From Turritopsis dohrnii (Eukaryota > Cnidaria > Hydrozoa > Anthoathecata > Oceaniidae), in assembly GCA_027922465.2 (NCBI GenBank), contig BQMF02000006.1, forward strand, positions 2,108,001 to 2,172,000: DNA of 64,000 bases, given 5' to 3'. How positions within the stretch are numbered: position 1 is the stretch's first letter; the number at the start of each line of letters is the position of its first letter. The translations under genes and the position numbers were made by a program. Shown here in pieces: positions 43,446-54,759 of this stretch. The notes under the pieces are model-generated. The model searched no databases. It was not told the DNA's origin and saw only the letters and a program-made list of their open reading frames with translations.

Positions 43446-43592
43446 TTTGATAACAAACGATAAAACGTTTTTCAAAGAAACGTTTAAGCGTTGCAAAAAA
43501 CAATAGAAAAAAACGTTTAAAAACGTTTTTAACTATAAAACGTTTAAACGTTTAAACGTTTTATCATTGAAAACGTTTTATTGTTAAAAACG
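43446..43592. repeat. cluster of palindromic AAACGTTT motifs
   Basis: About ten AACGTT cores in under 150 bp (43456, 43480, 43517, 43527, 43540, 43548, 43556, 43570 and others, approximate), several overlapping as AAACGTTTAAACGTTTAAAC. It starts just past the Gypsy relic. No coding role. Confidence 0.75.
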
Positions 43593-43625
43593 ATGTGTCA
43601 TAGTAAAGCAAGGAAGAAGGAACTA

Positions 43626-43727
43626 TAGGCCAGTTTTCACATCGTTCAATGTGATCGTGCGTATGAGCGAATTGATTTTTTTGATTTAGTCGGGCGCCAC
43701 AAATCGAATGAAGTAGAAACTGGCCTT
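43626..43727. repeat. ~100-bp MITE
   Basis: TATAGGCCAGTTTTCAC on the left and GTAGAAACTGGCCTTTA on the right are inverted ends around a short core with another small hairpin (CACATCGTTCAATGTG). No clear target duplication. Confidence 0.55.
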
Positions 43728-44194
43728 TACATCAGTCTTCTGTTTAATCCCAAATTTTGAAGAAATTTTCGGGAGGCTCAACCTCGGCAGTTGATTGGAC
43801 AAATAAGGTCATGTGACAGCCAATATAATTTGTCGCTCTACCGCTGACTCGTTCTCGAAAGCGTGGTGTTCAAAGGAAGCATGGCTTGGAAAGAAGTCCT
43901 GGAAGTGTTGGTTTTTTCTTTTTTTCAGAGGTGCAGTAAGCAATATTACTGAGGAACTCTTGACATTTTTTTATTTCTTATCTGAAGAATTTTTCTAATT
44001 AGGGCTAATTACAAAACTCAGCAACGGGAGACCTGATAATGTAAAATGAAATTAACTTTCTCTCTCTCTTAATTTAAGAAGAGGATTAGTCTTCAATTTT
44101 TTGGAAAGAAGTTAGTCGATTCAAATCAAAACAACATTGTTCGTAAGGGTTTAACCTGATTTTTACTGCATTTGTTCATTCTATTGTATTGTAT

Positions 44195-45416
44195 CTATTT
44201 CTTCATTATTTGAAATCTGTGAAATCTAAGTTTTTGTGTTAACTTGGGCAATAAGTTTTCCCAGCTTTCCCCAAAACGGGAAGTGACCTGCTGCTTTATC
44301 CAGTTCATTTTTTCTGGGTCCAACAGCTTGAGTCCTTTTTTCCCTGATAAACTTGAACTTTTCAATGTTTGTTCAGAGAAAACAGCTTTGATTAGATTGA
44401 ATGCGCAATCCAACATGGTGTTCGAACTGTATAGTATCTGTGTGGCTGTGAATGTGTCTGGTGATCCGGTGTCTGGTTGTTGAGGTTGTTGTAGGAGCTT
44501 CATGAATGGACCAGGGGTAGGTAACGTTTCAGTGATCTCAAACATATCTCCGTCATCATCATTGTACTTCAGGAGAAAACAAAGATTTCTGAGGAGTTAC
44601 CTGCTGAGCAGCAGATATGTGGTGAGATATCATGGTTGACAACTCATCAGGAACTCTTTGCAAGTCAAATGTTTGTGTATTGTTTCTTTGTAGAAGCAGT
44701 TCTACATTTGCTGCTATCCCAGCAACCGCTGTCTCAAGTTTTTCCAATCTGGAAGAGGTAGTCTCACAACATAGTATAAATTCTGTTTGTGTTGCTTATT
44801 GTTCTTTGACCACCAGTTTTTTTGTATTATTTTTTTTTTGTTTTTTTAGGTACTCCTCGTATGATGTCAAACTCTGTATCTATAAAAGAAATATATTGTA
44901 GTTTGTAACAAAAATATGAGTGAAATAAGGCTGGTGTCAAATGAAAACCAATATGCAGAAATTTTGACATGGAGAACACTTGACGCAATTGCAATGAAGT
45001 GCTCCAAATTAAATCCACACTAAATTTGTTTTTACTTCAAAAAATTAACGGAAAAGTCACAATTGCACCGACTTAAATTCACAACAAAATTAAAAATATC
45101 CCGATTGCACAAAATTAAATCAGCACCCCAAATTTGCTGGCTCCAAATTAAATCCATGTCAACATTTCTACATTAAGGTACTCTGTACTTTATTAAGAAG
45201 TTTATAACTCAGATCCAAGCCCTAAAAATCCACCTTTTTGTAACAGTGCATTTCATGTGATTTAAGAATTTACTTACTTTTTCTACAGAATGAATGTATC
45301 CTTCTGAAGGGTTTTCATCTAACATAGTTGAATGCTATGAAAGTAACAGAAAGTATACAGGTTCAAGTCTTTCTTCGAATTTACATACTCTTGGACAGCT
45401 AATTGTGTGTGTGTGT

Positions 45417-45447
<31 letters not shown>

Positions 45448-45953
45448 GGGGGGGGGGTGGGGAGGGGGGTCAGTTTGCAGTTTTCCCAAAATTTCACCAC
45501 CCATTTCCATTTATTAACACCCCTCCCGGAAAAAAACGTTTTATTTGCGAAACATTTCTTAACTGAAAAAAAAAATTATCCATACCCCCCACCCCCTATC
45601 ACTTTTTTCCAAAATCCCACCCATTTCCATTCATTAACACCCCTCTCATTCATGAAATATTCTTGAAGTGTCGCCACTCCAATTCCCATTCGTCCAAGGC
45701 TGCTTTGCTATCTGTGTAAGTAGAAGGGTGAGTTCAATGCGATTGTCTTAAAGGAAGGGTTTTTTCAAAGGAAGATTTCTTTTTTACCTTCAATCGCTAA
45801 AATGGTGGCCTCGTAAAGTTTTCCACAGAACTTTGCCTTGCATTTTCCTCCGACTTCTATCTTGTCACATTTTATTTTGGTAGAAGGATATACCGACGTC
45901 GTATCGTCGACATCAAAATGGATAAGTACAAATTGATTTTGCTCAACCGCCAT
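44195..45953 (-). CDS. Tudor-like/BEN-like coiled-coil host gene
   Basis: Exon 1 (45953-45788) starts MAVEQNQFVLIHFDVDD and contains GGKCKAKFCGKLYEATILAI, a small beta-barrel-like N-terminus usual in cnidarian BEN-type proteins, ending in a phase-1 GAAG|GTAAAA donor. A later exon (44879-44601) reads SLTSYEEYLKKQKKNNTKKL, then RLEKLETAVAGIAANVELLL (coiled coil), with one in-frame TAA at about 44799. The last exon (from 44567) reads YNDDDGDMFEITETLPTPGP, then LLDPEKMNWIKQQVTSRFG and LTQKLRFHRFQ, a BEN-like end, stopping at 44195. The intron 44600-44568 is only 33 nt, and the phases of exons 1 and 2 differ, so another exon is missing from the model. Chromatin-associated DNA binding is the family role; here it is inferred. 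Confidence 0.5.
45387..45470. repeat. (GT)n(G)n microsatellite grown inside a MITE copy
   Basis: ACTCTTGGACAGCTAATTGT (45388-45407) matches the end of the MITE at 48080-48219. There the following base run is AGGGGG; here it is a run of about 12 GT then about 30 G, and the match resumes with TTTGCAGTTTTCCCAAAATT after it. It lies in the intron of the minus-strand BEN-like gene. Confidence 0.75.
45482..45656. repeat. imperfect ~117-bp tandem duplication
   Basis: ACCCATTTCCATTTATTAAC (45499) recurs as ACCCATTTCCATTCATTAAC (45618), each followed by ACCCCTC. C-rich top strand; inside the MITE-derived intron segment. Confidence 0.65.
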
Positions 45954-46238
45954 TCTTGCAAAAATTACTTAACACTCAATTGTTAACACTGCGCTTGATA
46001 ATCTTCAACCGAAAATCAAAATATTCGCGCTGTTCATGAAACATTAAAAAAGAATGTTCATGAAACATTCGAATTTTTCGACAGGGATACTTCTGATTGG
46101 TCATTCACGTAAATTATTCAAATTCGAACTGCGAAATAAATTCTAAGCCTAGCAACAGCTGCTCAAAGCTGTTTATACTTAACGATAATAATCTGAAGCT
46201 CATAAAAAAATTCCAAACATAAAAAACATTTTATTTGT

Positions 46239-47753
46239 GCAAACATTTCCATGAAAACGGTTTACAACCTAGAGAGCATGGAAATAAAAGGCGCATGCCA
46301 CCCAACGCCTACGATTACGATGTAAAGCAGGAGGTAAAAAATTTTATTGAGAATTTTGCAGAGGAGAATGGTGTCCACCTGCCAGGACGGATACCTGGTC
46401 ATCGTGATCAAGACATATCCCTCATTCCATCGTCCAAATCAAAAAATGGAATCTGGTTTTACTACAAAGAAAGCTGTATCAAATCGAAACAGGCTTTCAT
46501 TAGCCACAGCCGTTTCTGTCAGTTGTGGTTAGAAGTTATTCCATGGGTTGTTGTGGCTAAACCCCTCACGGATTTATGCTGGTGGTGCCAGAATAACAGC
46601 AACCACTTATTTAAAACAACCAACGAAAGTGTTGATGCCAAATCGGAGATTTTGATGACACAGCTGCAGCATCTAAAAGAAGCAAAGGCTGATATAGATT
46701 TCTACAAAAATCAAGTCAGCATTGCAGAAAATAACATCAAGAAATTTGCTAACTTTGGGATTCTGGAGCAACATGCACCGTGTTCACTTGATACGTCCAT
46801 TCATAATAGTTGGGACTACGCGCTACAGCTTCATTATCCTCAAGATCCTCTGCAGCCAGGTCCAATCTATTTTAAAACAGGGCGCAAATGTGCAATTTCT
46901 GGTGTTCTGTCATAACAACAGGAAAAGATGCAAACCCTACCATTTCATACGTGCACCACTTCTTCGAACAGCACGGCTTTGGCGAAACAGTTGCACACAT
47001 TCATGCTGACAATTGCGTAGGTAAGTATTTGGTCAAATCTGAAGTCAAAATGAAACTAAAATATAATAATTGGTATCAATTACAGTTGATTCTTTTAACA
47101 GGTCAAAACAAGAATAACTTCTTTGTCTGGTATTTGCTCTGGCGCACGATGGTGGGGTTGCATAAGCAAATTGAATATTCGTTTATGACAGTTGGACACA
47201 CCAAGTTCAGCTGTGACCGGTATGTCATCTTTACTGTATTGCTTATAGATACTTTCCTATTAAAGAAAGAGAATTTAATTTCTAATTATTATTTTTTAGC
47301 TGTTTTGGGGTTTTTAAGAAAAAAACAAAACCTACACCGTTGTGGACACTGTACGACATCGCCAATGCCTGCAATGAAAGTGGGTCGTGCAACCATGCTG
47401 AACTTGTAGGCAAACATACTGGCAAAGTTCTTGTTCCAACATACGATTGGGTCCAGAAATTCAGCGAACTCTTCGTAAAAATAGACAACATCGTGCAATA
47501 TCAGTATTTCATCATGGACAAAAGTAAGCCCGGAATTGTTCGATGTCGACCCTCACTGGAGGCTGAGTGGGAACAATTTCAGTTGCTGATAAAAAAATCC
47601 ATCACAGCAGAACTCCCACAGCAGATTGTGCCTAAAGGATTTTCCTTAGACAGGTCAAAATATCTTTACAAAGAGATCAGGCAGTTTTGTATGGCCGGGA
47701 CAGAAGATACTGTGGCTCCAGTTCCAGATTACCAAAACAAAGCAACTTGCTAA
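46239..47753 (+). CDS. DUF7869-like orphan gene, three exons, one lesion
   Basis: Exon A (about 46239-47020) reads GLQPREHGNKRRMPPNAYDY, FIENFAEENGVHLPGRIPGH, LTDLCWWCQNNSN, PIYFKTGRKCAISGV and YVHHFFEQHGFGETVAHIHA, ending DNCVG in phase 1 at GTAAGT. Exon B (47102-47219) reads QNKNNFFVWYLLWRTMVGLH and SFMTVGHTKFSCD. Exon C (47300-47753) starts RCFGVFKKK and ends at TAG 47753. Both introns have clean GT-AG borders and correct phases. D-N-C...GQNKN...GHTKF...D..FG matches DUF7869, an RNase H-fold-like family I associate with transposon-derived genes. The frame breaks at about 46905 after KCAISGV, where some 8-10 residues seem lost. The 5' start is not defined (no ATG in frame before the homology). 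Confidence 0.7.
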
Positions 47754-47767
47754 AGCCTTTAAATTCT

Positions 47768-47985
47768 CCCGCCTCAGAAATGGGGTTGATAGTGAAGTGT
47801 AGAATTTTCGTTATTTTTTTCATCTCCCACCTCAGAAATGGGGTCGATAGTGAAGTGGAGAAGTAGGGGTCACTGGCGTGGCATTCACTTGCTCGTAAAC
47901 CCGTTTTGTGTCTGTAGTTTGCATTTGTAGTGTCACTGGCGGAGCATTAAATTGCTCGTAAACCCGTTTGTGTGTCTGTCCATGT
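47768..47985. repeat. two adjacent tandem duplications
   Basis: CCTCAGAAATGGGGTTGATA recurs at +63 bp as CCTCAGAAATGGGGTCGATA (47772 and 47831). GGCATTCACTTGCTCGTAAA recurs as GAGCATTAAATTGCTCGTAA (47880 and 47942), each followed by CCCGTTT and TGTGTCTGT. They sit directly downstream of the DUF7869-like stop codon. Confidence 0.7.
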
Positions 47986-48079
47986 CTAGCAATATGCGCC
48001 TAGGCATGCTGATGAGCCTTGATATTAGGCGAAACAGACATGATGGTGATGTTTGTAGTTTATTTATACACAATCAGTA

Positions 48080-48219
48080 CTCTTGGGCAGCTAATTGTAG
48101 GGGGGATGTGTTATAGCAGGGGAGGGTCGATACTTCAAGGATATTTCATATGGGTTGTGAAATTTTTGGAAAACTGCAAATAGACCCCCTCCCACCCCCT
48201 ACAATTAGCTGCCCAAGAG
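48080..48219. mobile_element. 140-bp MITE with perfect 25-bp inverted ends
   Basis: CTCTTGGGCAGCTAATTGTA (48080) and TACAATTAGCTGCCCAAGAG (to 48219) are perfect inverted repeats, flanked by TA on both sides, with further G/C-rich pairing inward. A second, microsatellite-expanded copy is at 45387. Confidence 0.92.
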
Positions 48220-48659
48220 TAATTATTGAGGAGAAAAGTAAATATATACCACTTTTATTTTTATTGAAGTGTCAGTGCTCCCCGAACCTTTAGAAACTCG
48301 TCGCATCCCCTTCATAAGATGAGAGAACTCAGATAGATAAAATGAGACAACAGAGGGTCTTTATCTAATAGCAACAGCTGTCTAAATCTGTTTTCTTAGT
48401 CAAAATGGTAATTACACTTACGAGAGCATAAAGAATATCCTGCAAAATTTGAAGATGGTAAGGCCTACAAAAACATGTCAGTTTAAAGAAATTTTGAGAC
48501 AATGCAAAAGAAAAGTTATGTTTCCACACAAAATTGAGTATTGAAACATCTCAAATTAAAAGATTTAAAAGGATACCTACCACGCTACGATCTTTTCTGC
48601 ATGCCATGCCGTTACAATGTTGCACACATAACAATAAAACGTTTTTTCGTTAATGAAAA

Positions 48660-51113
48660 ATGTTTTGGTGTATGAACTGGTAAGTATGGAGCAGTAGGTG
48701 AAGATTGGTAGTAGCATGGTCTTGTATAGCATTATGGCTGCATCAGTTGTCAGTTGTGGACGTATCCGTTTTAACGAGTAGAGTCTACCAGCAGCCTTGT
48801 TATAAACGTTGTTGGTATGTTCTCGTAAGGACAGTGCTTGGTCCAGCTTAACTCCAAGGTACTTGTAACCTTCCGTGGTCGAGAATTGCTTAAATCGGTA
48901 TCCAATATCAAGCACATTGTTGGCTTTGAGTTTTTGCATGGTACCAAAGAGCATTACTTCAGTTTTTCCTTTTTTCATGTTGCTTACCAGATCCATAGAC
49001 TCTAACCAGTCAGCTACCGCGGCAAGGTCCTCTTGTAGTAGTTTCTGGATTTCCTCCGCCGATTTTCCTGGAAGATAGATGACTGTATCATCTGCATACG
49101 TAATGATTTTAGAATGTTTCAGCACTGATTCGATATCGTTAAATGTTAACAAAAATAGCAACGGGCCCAGAATGGAACCTTGCGGGACACCACACATAAC
49201 ATTTTCTGCTTGCGAGACTTCCTCACCGATTCGAACAGATTGTTTGCGGTTAAAAAGATAGTTCACAGTTCTCTTTCATTACCATTTATACCATAATTCG
49301 ACATGTTCTCGATGATTTAGGCATGACTCAATGTGTCAAAAGCCTTACTTAAGTCGATGAAGATGGCACCTGTCATTTTACCATTGTTCATATTCTCACG
49401 AATCTGGTCTAGAAAAATAGTAGCTGCATTTTCGGTGTTTCTGTTTTTGCAAAATCCAAACTGGGTTTACAAAAGTCAGTTTTTCTCCTCTAGGAAATCC
49501 GAGACTTGTTTATGTACACATTTTTCGAACACTTTTGAGCATATAGGCAAGACAGTAACTGGCCAATAGTTGTCCAGTTCTTGCTTCGGCCCAGATTTGT
49601 AGATCGGTGTGATGATTCCATACTTTAAGTCTTCAGGAACGATTCCTGTTTTCAAAATGGCATTTATGACGTGAGTGAGTGGTTTAGCGATTGATGTTGC
49701 AATATCTTTGATCATTTCGGGGGTAGGTTGTCGTGGCCAGAGGACTTTTTCCTTTTAAGACGTTTAAGGTGTTTTAGTACGTCGTTAACACCTTCTTTAA
49801 AACAAAAAGTACCCTACGTCTTTGGGAAGGTTTCTTTAGGTTTCGACCAAACAAAGTTCTTTAATAAAATCGCTTTGGATTTCACATTGGCAGCCATGTT
49901 AGTGAAGAAGTTGCAGAATCCAGATGCAACTTTTGAGGCATTCGAAATTAATATCCCGTCTATCAAGTAAGTCTTTGTGGTGGAAATATTTTCCTTTGTT
50001 GGGAAAATCTTTTTCAGGGTGTTTCAGAACCTGTTTGGGTTATTTACAGACTCTTTCAGGATTTCTTGGGTATGTTTGTTTTTCGCCTTCCTCACCATAA
50101 TGTTGACTTAGTTGAGTTGCCTTTTGAAAGCTTCGAAATCCAAGAGAGACTTAGACTTAGAAAATTTACGATGAAGTGCGTCACGGGAGTTCATCTCTTT
50201 CTTGATCTCACGATTTAACCAGGGAGACTTTTTTCCCTTCACTCGCTTTGTTATCATATTTCTCTGACAGGATACTTTTTAATAATATCCAAGCTTTGTT
50301 GGGATTTTGTTCTGAGTTAACTGAATAAAAACAGTCATCTGTTAATTTGTTGCGTAAGTCTTCAGGCTTGTACTTCGAGTAATCTCTGCAAGTTGTAGTT
50401 TCAAAAGGTTCCTTTCTGTTATTGGTTTTTCTATTAGAACAAACTACGTTGTGGTCGCTAACCGTGGATGGTATCACTGTAACGTCCATTAATACTCTGG
50501 TTTGTTGGACAAAATAACATCAATTAGCGTTTCTGATTGCGGTGTTATGCGCGTGGGGCTTTTGATCATTTGTATAAAGCCATAAAGTGAGACAAGATCT
50601 TTAGACGGTTTGTCACTTTCGTTGTCAAGGTAATTGCAATTTACGTCTCCAATAACAATTATTTCTTTGTTTTCGGTTGAAAATTTTGATAGCATAGTAT
50701 CAAACGTTTCCATAAAGTTTCTGTTTGTGTGCTTGGAGCTCTTTGGTGGGCGATATAAAACACAAAGGAAATACGGTTTTGTGTGTTTTGAAAGAATCTC
50801 CAAGCAAATCAATTCCATGTCTGGTTTTTTCGATGTCCTGCCTCCTCATATAATCAATATCCTTTTTAACATAAACACCAACACCTTCACCAGCACTAGT
50901 TCTGTCTTTTCTTTCAAATATATACCCAGGAATGTCAATAAGCTCTGTCGGTAAACAAGCGTTTAATAAAGTTTCAGTCACTCCAAAAACATTGAAGTTA
51001 TGTTTAGTCATAAATAAGGTAAACAACTCAATCTTTCCATATAAACCACGGATATTTAAGTGTCCAAGAGAAAACTTGTTTCTTCTAATGTGACACATTG
51101 ATAAGAACTGCAC
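48660..51113 (-). pseudogene. LINE with APE endonuclease and RT (frameshifted)
   Basis: Read downward from 51113: endonuclease start FSLGHLNIRGLYGKIELF and VFGVTETLL (51095-50980), YRPPKSSKHTNRNFMETF, IIVIGDVNCNYLD (GD-N motif, about 50665) and VSDHNVVCSN (SDH motif, about 50460). A linker follows (50200-49750), then RT motifs EDLKYGIITPIYKSG (about 49635), GVPQGSILGPLLFLLTFND (49195-49140), ITYADDTVIYLPG (YADD, about 49100) and TTEGYKYLGVKLDQAL, ending near LTSSYT at 48665. APE plus CR1/jockey-type RT. Breaks near 50820, 50489, 50200, 49740, 49470 and 49266 inactivate it; the 3' end is truncated. This is the most complete LINE in the window. Confidence 0.85.
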
Positions 51114-51164
51114 ATTGATAAGAACTGTTAATCCTATAAAGATATCGTTTTGTTACTTTATTTT

Positions 51165-54100
51165 TTCTTTGCCTTTTTTTCTGGTTCTAGATTTACAAGA
51201 AACCATGTAGAATGTGTGTTTTCTGTGAAAAAAATGTGCTCTAAATTAACTGATCACATCAAAAAATGCCACAAAGATAATCAAACTGTAAAGCAGCTGT
51301 TGACCTCAAAGAAATCTGTTTCACTCAATGGATTTCAACAATTGAAAAGGTCAGGCATTGTTAAGTACAATAAGAAAGAAGCTATGAAAGAAGACTCAAA
51401 TTAAAAACAGGAAAAACAAGCACGGAAATACAAAGGAGTTGTACTATGCAGTAGTTGTTCTTCATTTATAAGCAAACGGGTTTTTTTTCAAGTCACAGGA
51501 GATACTGTGTTAAGAAATTAGATGTACCAGCCTGGCCAGTTCCTATGCATGAAAATCCCTTGGTGAACAAAAAAAGAGTATCCAAATAATTTGCTGTGAA
51601 TGTTCTCTCTAAACTCAGAAGTGATGACATTGGTAAAGTTGTTCGCAATGATAATTACATATTACTAGTATCCCGTGTGAAAAATTTTTACTGGTTTTAA
51701 TCGATGTGAGCTGAACCGAGAGAGGAAGGCTTAGTATAATGAATTTTAGTATGATATAGTTCCTCAATTGTTCGGAATGTAGAATGTTTAGAATGTAGTA
51801 TTCCGTGTAGAACACAGGTTTTAATTCATCAAAAATAAAAAACGCGCTGTGCGTTCACTTTTTTAACTTTTTACCTTATAAATTGAAGATGCAATGCAAT
51901 GGTTCCCCTTGATTAAAGATATCTAACGTCAATACAGAAAAAAAACACTCTTCACTCTTTTAATTAATAATCTCTAGGTATTCCGGCTAAAGCATATTTA
52001 GTTCAACACTGGAGTTATGAACAGAAAAAATTTTAATCAGAAGATCTGAAACACATCAAAATATTCGTATTAAATCTTTCACGATACGATATATGCAGTA
52101 GTAAAAATAAATTGTGCGTACAGGTAAACAACAAAAAGATTAAGATCGTTGTAACTGTTCATGAAATCCACACCCCAATGTAAATAAAAGCCAAACGCGA
52201 AAGTCGCAAAAGTGTCAAAATGTGAATTAAAAACAATTGCGATTTTCTTCACGTACCCAGAGCGTCATGATTAAAAACCATGATATTCATTTCTTTGTTT
52301 GAAAAGTAATGACGCAGAAACCCTATTAATACTATAAGAAAAACAAAACAAACAAACAAAAAGGTTCTAAAGCGTACTTACCCTAAAAACATAAATAAAT
52401 CTTAGCGCAATACTTTCGTTGTTGTCTATTGTTTCTTGATCTCGCGAATAATCAAAACATTTGAAACGATTATATGCAATGCAATGTTTTCCCCTATACT
52501 AATCGTAGAAAAATATTAACCGCCGTGGTCTGACACTCCATTATGAATAAGTGACCGCAAAAACGACCCGAAATTTTAGAGAGTGAAAGGGTGAAAAAAG
52601 TGGTATGCACAGCGCGTATTAGTATATAGATTTTTGGGGCAGAAGTACTATAACAAGAACAAACATAAGAAGTCAAAAATTGATGCCGTCAACAACAAGA
52701 GGGGAAATGCGACTATTAGCAAAGCTTCTCATGGTAATGGAATCCTACCAAGGATTTTTTCGCCATCACCACAGCTTTCGTGACATATTTTGCAGATAAA
52801 ATGTTTATATGCTTTGTGATGCTGTGGAAGATGTCACCAATGATGAAAAAGGCAGCATGAAACCCGGTTTACGAACAAAGCTATACTATCTTATTCTGAA
52901 GTCTTGCAAGAAACTCAGAGATCACTTTTTTATTCAAAAGAAAGAAGAATTGTTGAATGAAATCGGCAATTTTTTGAAGTCTGTAAAATCAAGTGAAGAA
53001 ATGTTTCTCACTTCAGCACTACATGAGCTTGAGAATGCCAAACTGACAAAGACAAGAAAACCATGCAATTTACCATTAGAAGATGACATCAAGAAGCTTA
53101 ATCATTACATATTACAGCGAATGAAAGTTCTTGCAGATGAGTATTCCTTCATATCTTCTAGCGCCTTTATAGAGTTGAGAAATGTTACCATGGCCCGGCT
53201 AACATTATTTTATGCTCAAAGAGGGGGAGAAGTTGGTCGTCTTCTATTAGAAGAATGGGGAGAAGCTGAAAAAGGGGGTTGGATTGATCAACAAAGAAGA
53301 GAAGACCTACCGGAAGCTGACAAACCTTTTCTTAACTCGATGAATATTGCATACCAAGCTGGCAAAGGCAACAAACATGTAGTATCTATATTAATTCCAG
53401 AAGATTCCGTGAAGCCCTTAAAAGTTTGGCTGATCCTGAAGTTCGTAAATTGACGGGGGTTTCTGGCAGTAATGCTTTTGTTTTTGCTAGTACTCAGTTG
53501 TCAGACCTCCCCTTTTCTGGCTGGCATGCACTGAGAGATATTTCCAAAGGGCTAAATTTGACCAAACCAGATTTGATAAATGGCACATGTAACCGACAAC
53601 GCATCAGCACTCTTTATGCTGCCATGGATCTTAATGAAAGGGACTGAGAATTATTTTACAAGCACATGGGTCACTTGGCACAAATGAATAGAGACGTGTA
53701 TCAATCCCCTTAATTGGAATAACCAATGTAAGAAAAAAGCTTTTAAGAATTGAAGAAGGTAAACTTCCTTTTTAGAAGACTATTAAAGCCTTTTTCCTGT
53801 TCTTTAAATGCGCCTTGCCTTTCTTAGATTCGGGAAAGTGTAAAGATCAGTCTTCAGGTATATTCACTGTTGGTTTTAATAATCAGTCTTACAACAGAAG
53901 GTGGTAACGTTACTTTGTTAATTTCAAATTTTTAATTAGCTCCTGTTAAAAGTCCTGTTCAATCCTCAGGTAAGTTATAGATTTGGTCTGATGCTAAATT
54001 TCCTTCAAGGGTGTTTCATAAAGGAAAACCAAGTAGAAACTCACTCACAAAAGAACGTCTTATAAAATATTCAGAACTTAGAAATACAACTTATGGATGC

Positions 54101-54759
54101 GTCACACAAATTTTTTTTGTTATTTTTTTACTAATTGTAAGTTAATGCCATCCTTTGTTCTATTTTAAATGCTTGTATTTTAAAGGGGTTTTTTTGCGCC
54201 GTCTAATTAAGACCATTTGAAACAGGTGCAGAATAAATTCTCATTTAGCTTCTGAAATTGATGATATTCCAACTCAAGGTATGTTTATTAATGAACCCTT
54301 AAGATGTACTCAGGTGAATATAAGTTGGATTGTGGACCTCATGGGTTATACTATTTCCTCAAACTTTTATCAACTCATGAGAGGATTTCGATTTATAGGC
54401 GCAACATTCCAGTAGTTCCTTAGCATTATTTCGGTCTTCATGGTAGTTCATATCGACCTGACGAACCTGTATCAATTTTTTTGTCCTTTCTTTCATAACC
54501 CGTCTTAAGAAAGAAAACTACGGACTGCGTAAGCAGACTCGAAGTTCAAAGGAAAATGGTAAGTCATTTTTTGTCATATTCAACCTTAACCCTTCAGATT
54601 GCATATTATTTTTTATACTTTAATTACATATGTGTAAGTAAAAGAACGTCTAAAAAATTTGTATGTTTTTAGACTTTTTCTTTATAAGTATTAAGCAACA
54701 TTTAAGCAACAAATGAGGCTGAAAACCTTGAAGAAACAAGCAACAGCGAGTTAGAATGA
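51165..54759 (+). pseudogene. tyrosine-recombinase-like (Crypton-related) gene broken by a Helitron
   Basis: Start: a Cys/His finger (PCRMCVFCEKN, then SKLTDHIKKCHKD, 51200-51280), then a basic linker and NDNYIL at 51664, where a Helitron (51665-52630) is inserted. The core reads KLYYLILKSCKKLRDHFF, FIELRNVTMARLTLFYAQRG (52170+1000; RGGE box-I Arg, about 53220), SGWHALRDISKGLNL, TCNRQRISTLYAAM (second Arg) and FYKHMGHLAQMNRDVYQSP (GH and candidate nucleophile Tyr, about 53660-53710). A TGA at 53645 and a one-base loss in the C run near 53706 break it. The main exon ends 53758 (phase 1), followed by micro-exons 53828-53857, 53940-53969, 54249-54278, 54514-54558 and 54707-54759 (TGA), all phase 1. 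The family cuts and joins DNA through a 3'-phosphotyrosine. Confidence 0.7.
51665..52630 (-). mobile_element. Helitron family B, 966-bp copy in a coding exon
   Basis: Plus strand: A|CTAGTATCCCGTGTG at 51665 and GTATTAGTATATAGA|T at 52630. In element orientation it starts TCTATATACTAATACGCGC and ends CACACGGGATACTAG, inserted between A and T. With the element ignored, the recombinase-gene frame continues across the junction (NDNYIL into FLGQKYYNKNK). No Rep/Hel. Confidence 0.92.

Noticed and set aside
45294..45666. Open frames with poly-Val/Cys or poly-Gly stretches on the plus strand and poly-Pro on the minus
   Set aside because: They are translations of the (GT)n(G)n microsatellite and of a tandem duplication.
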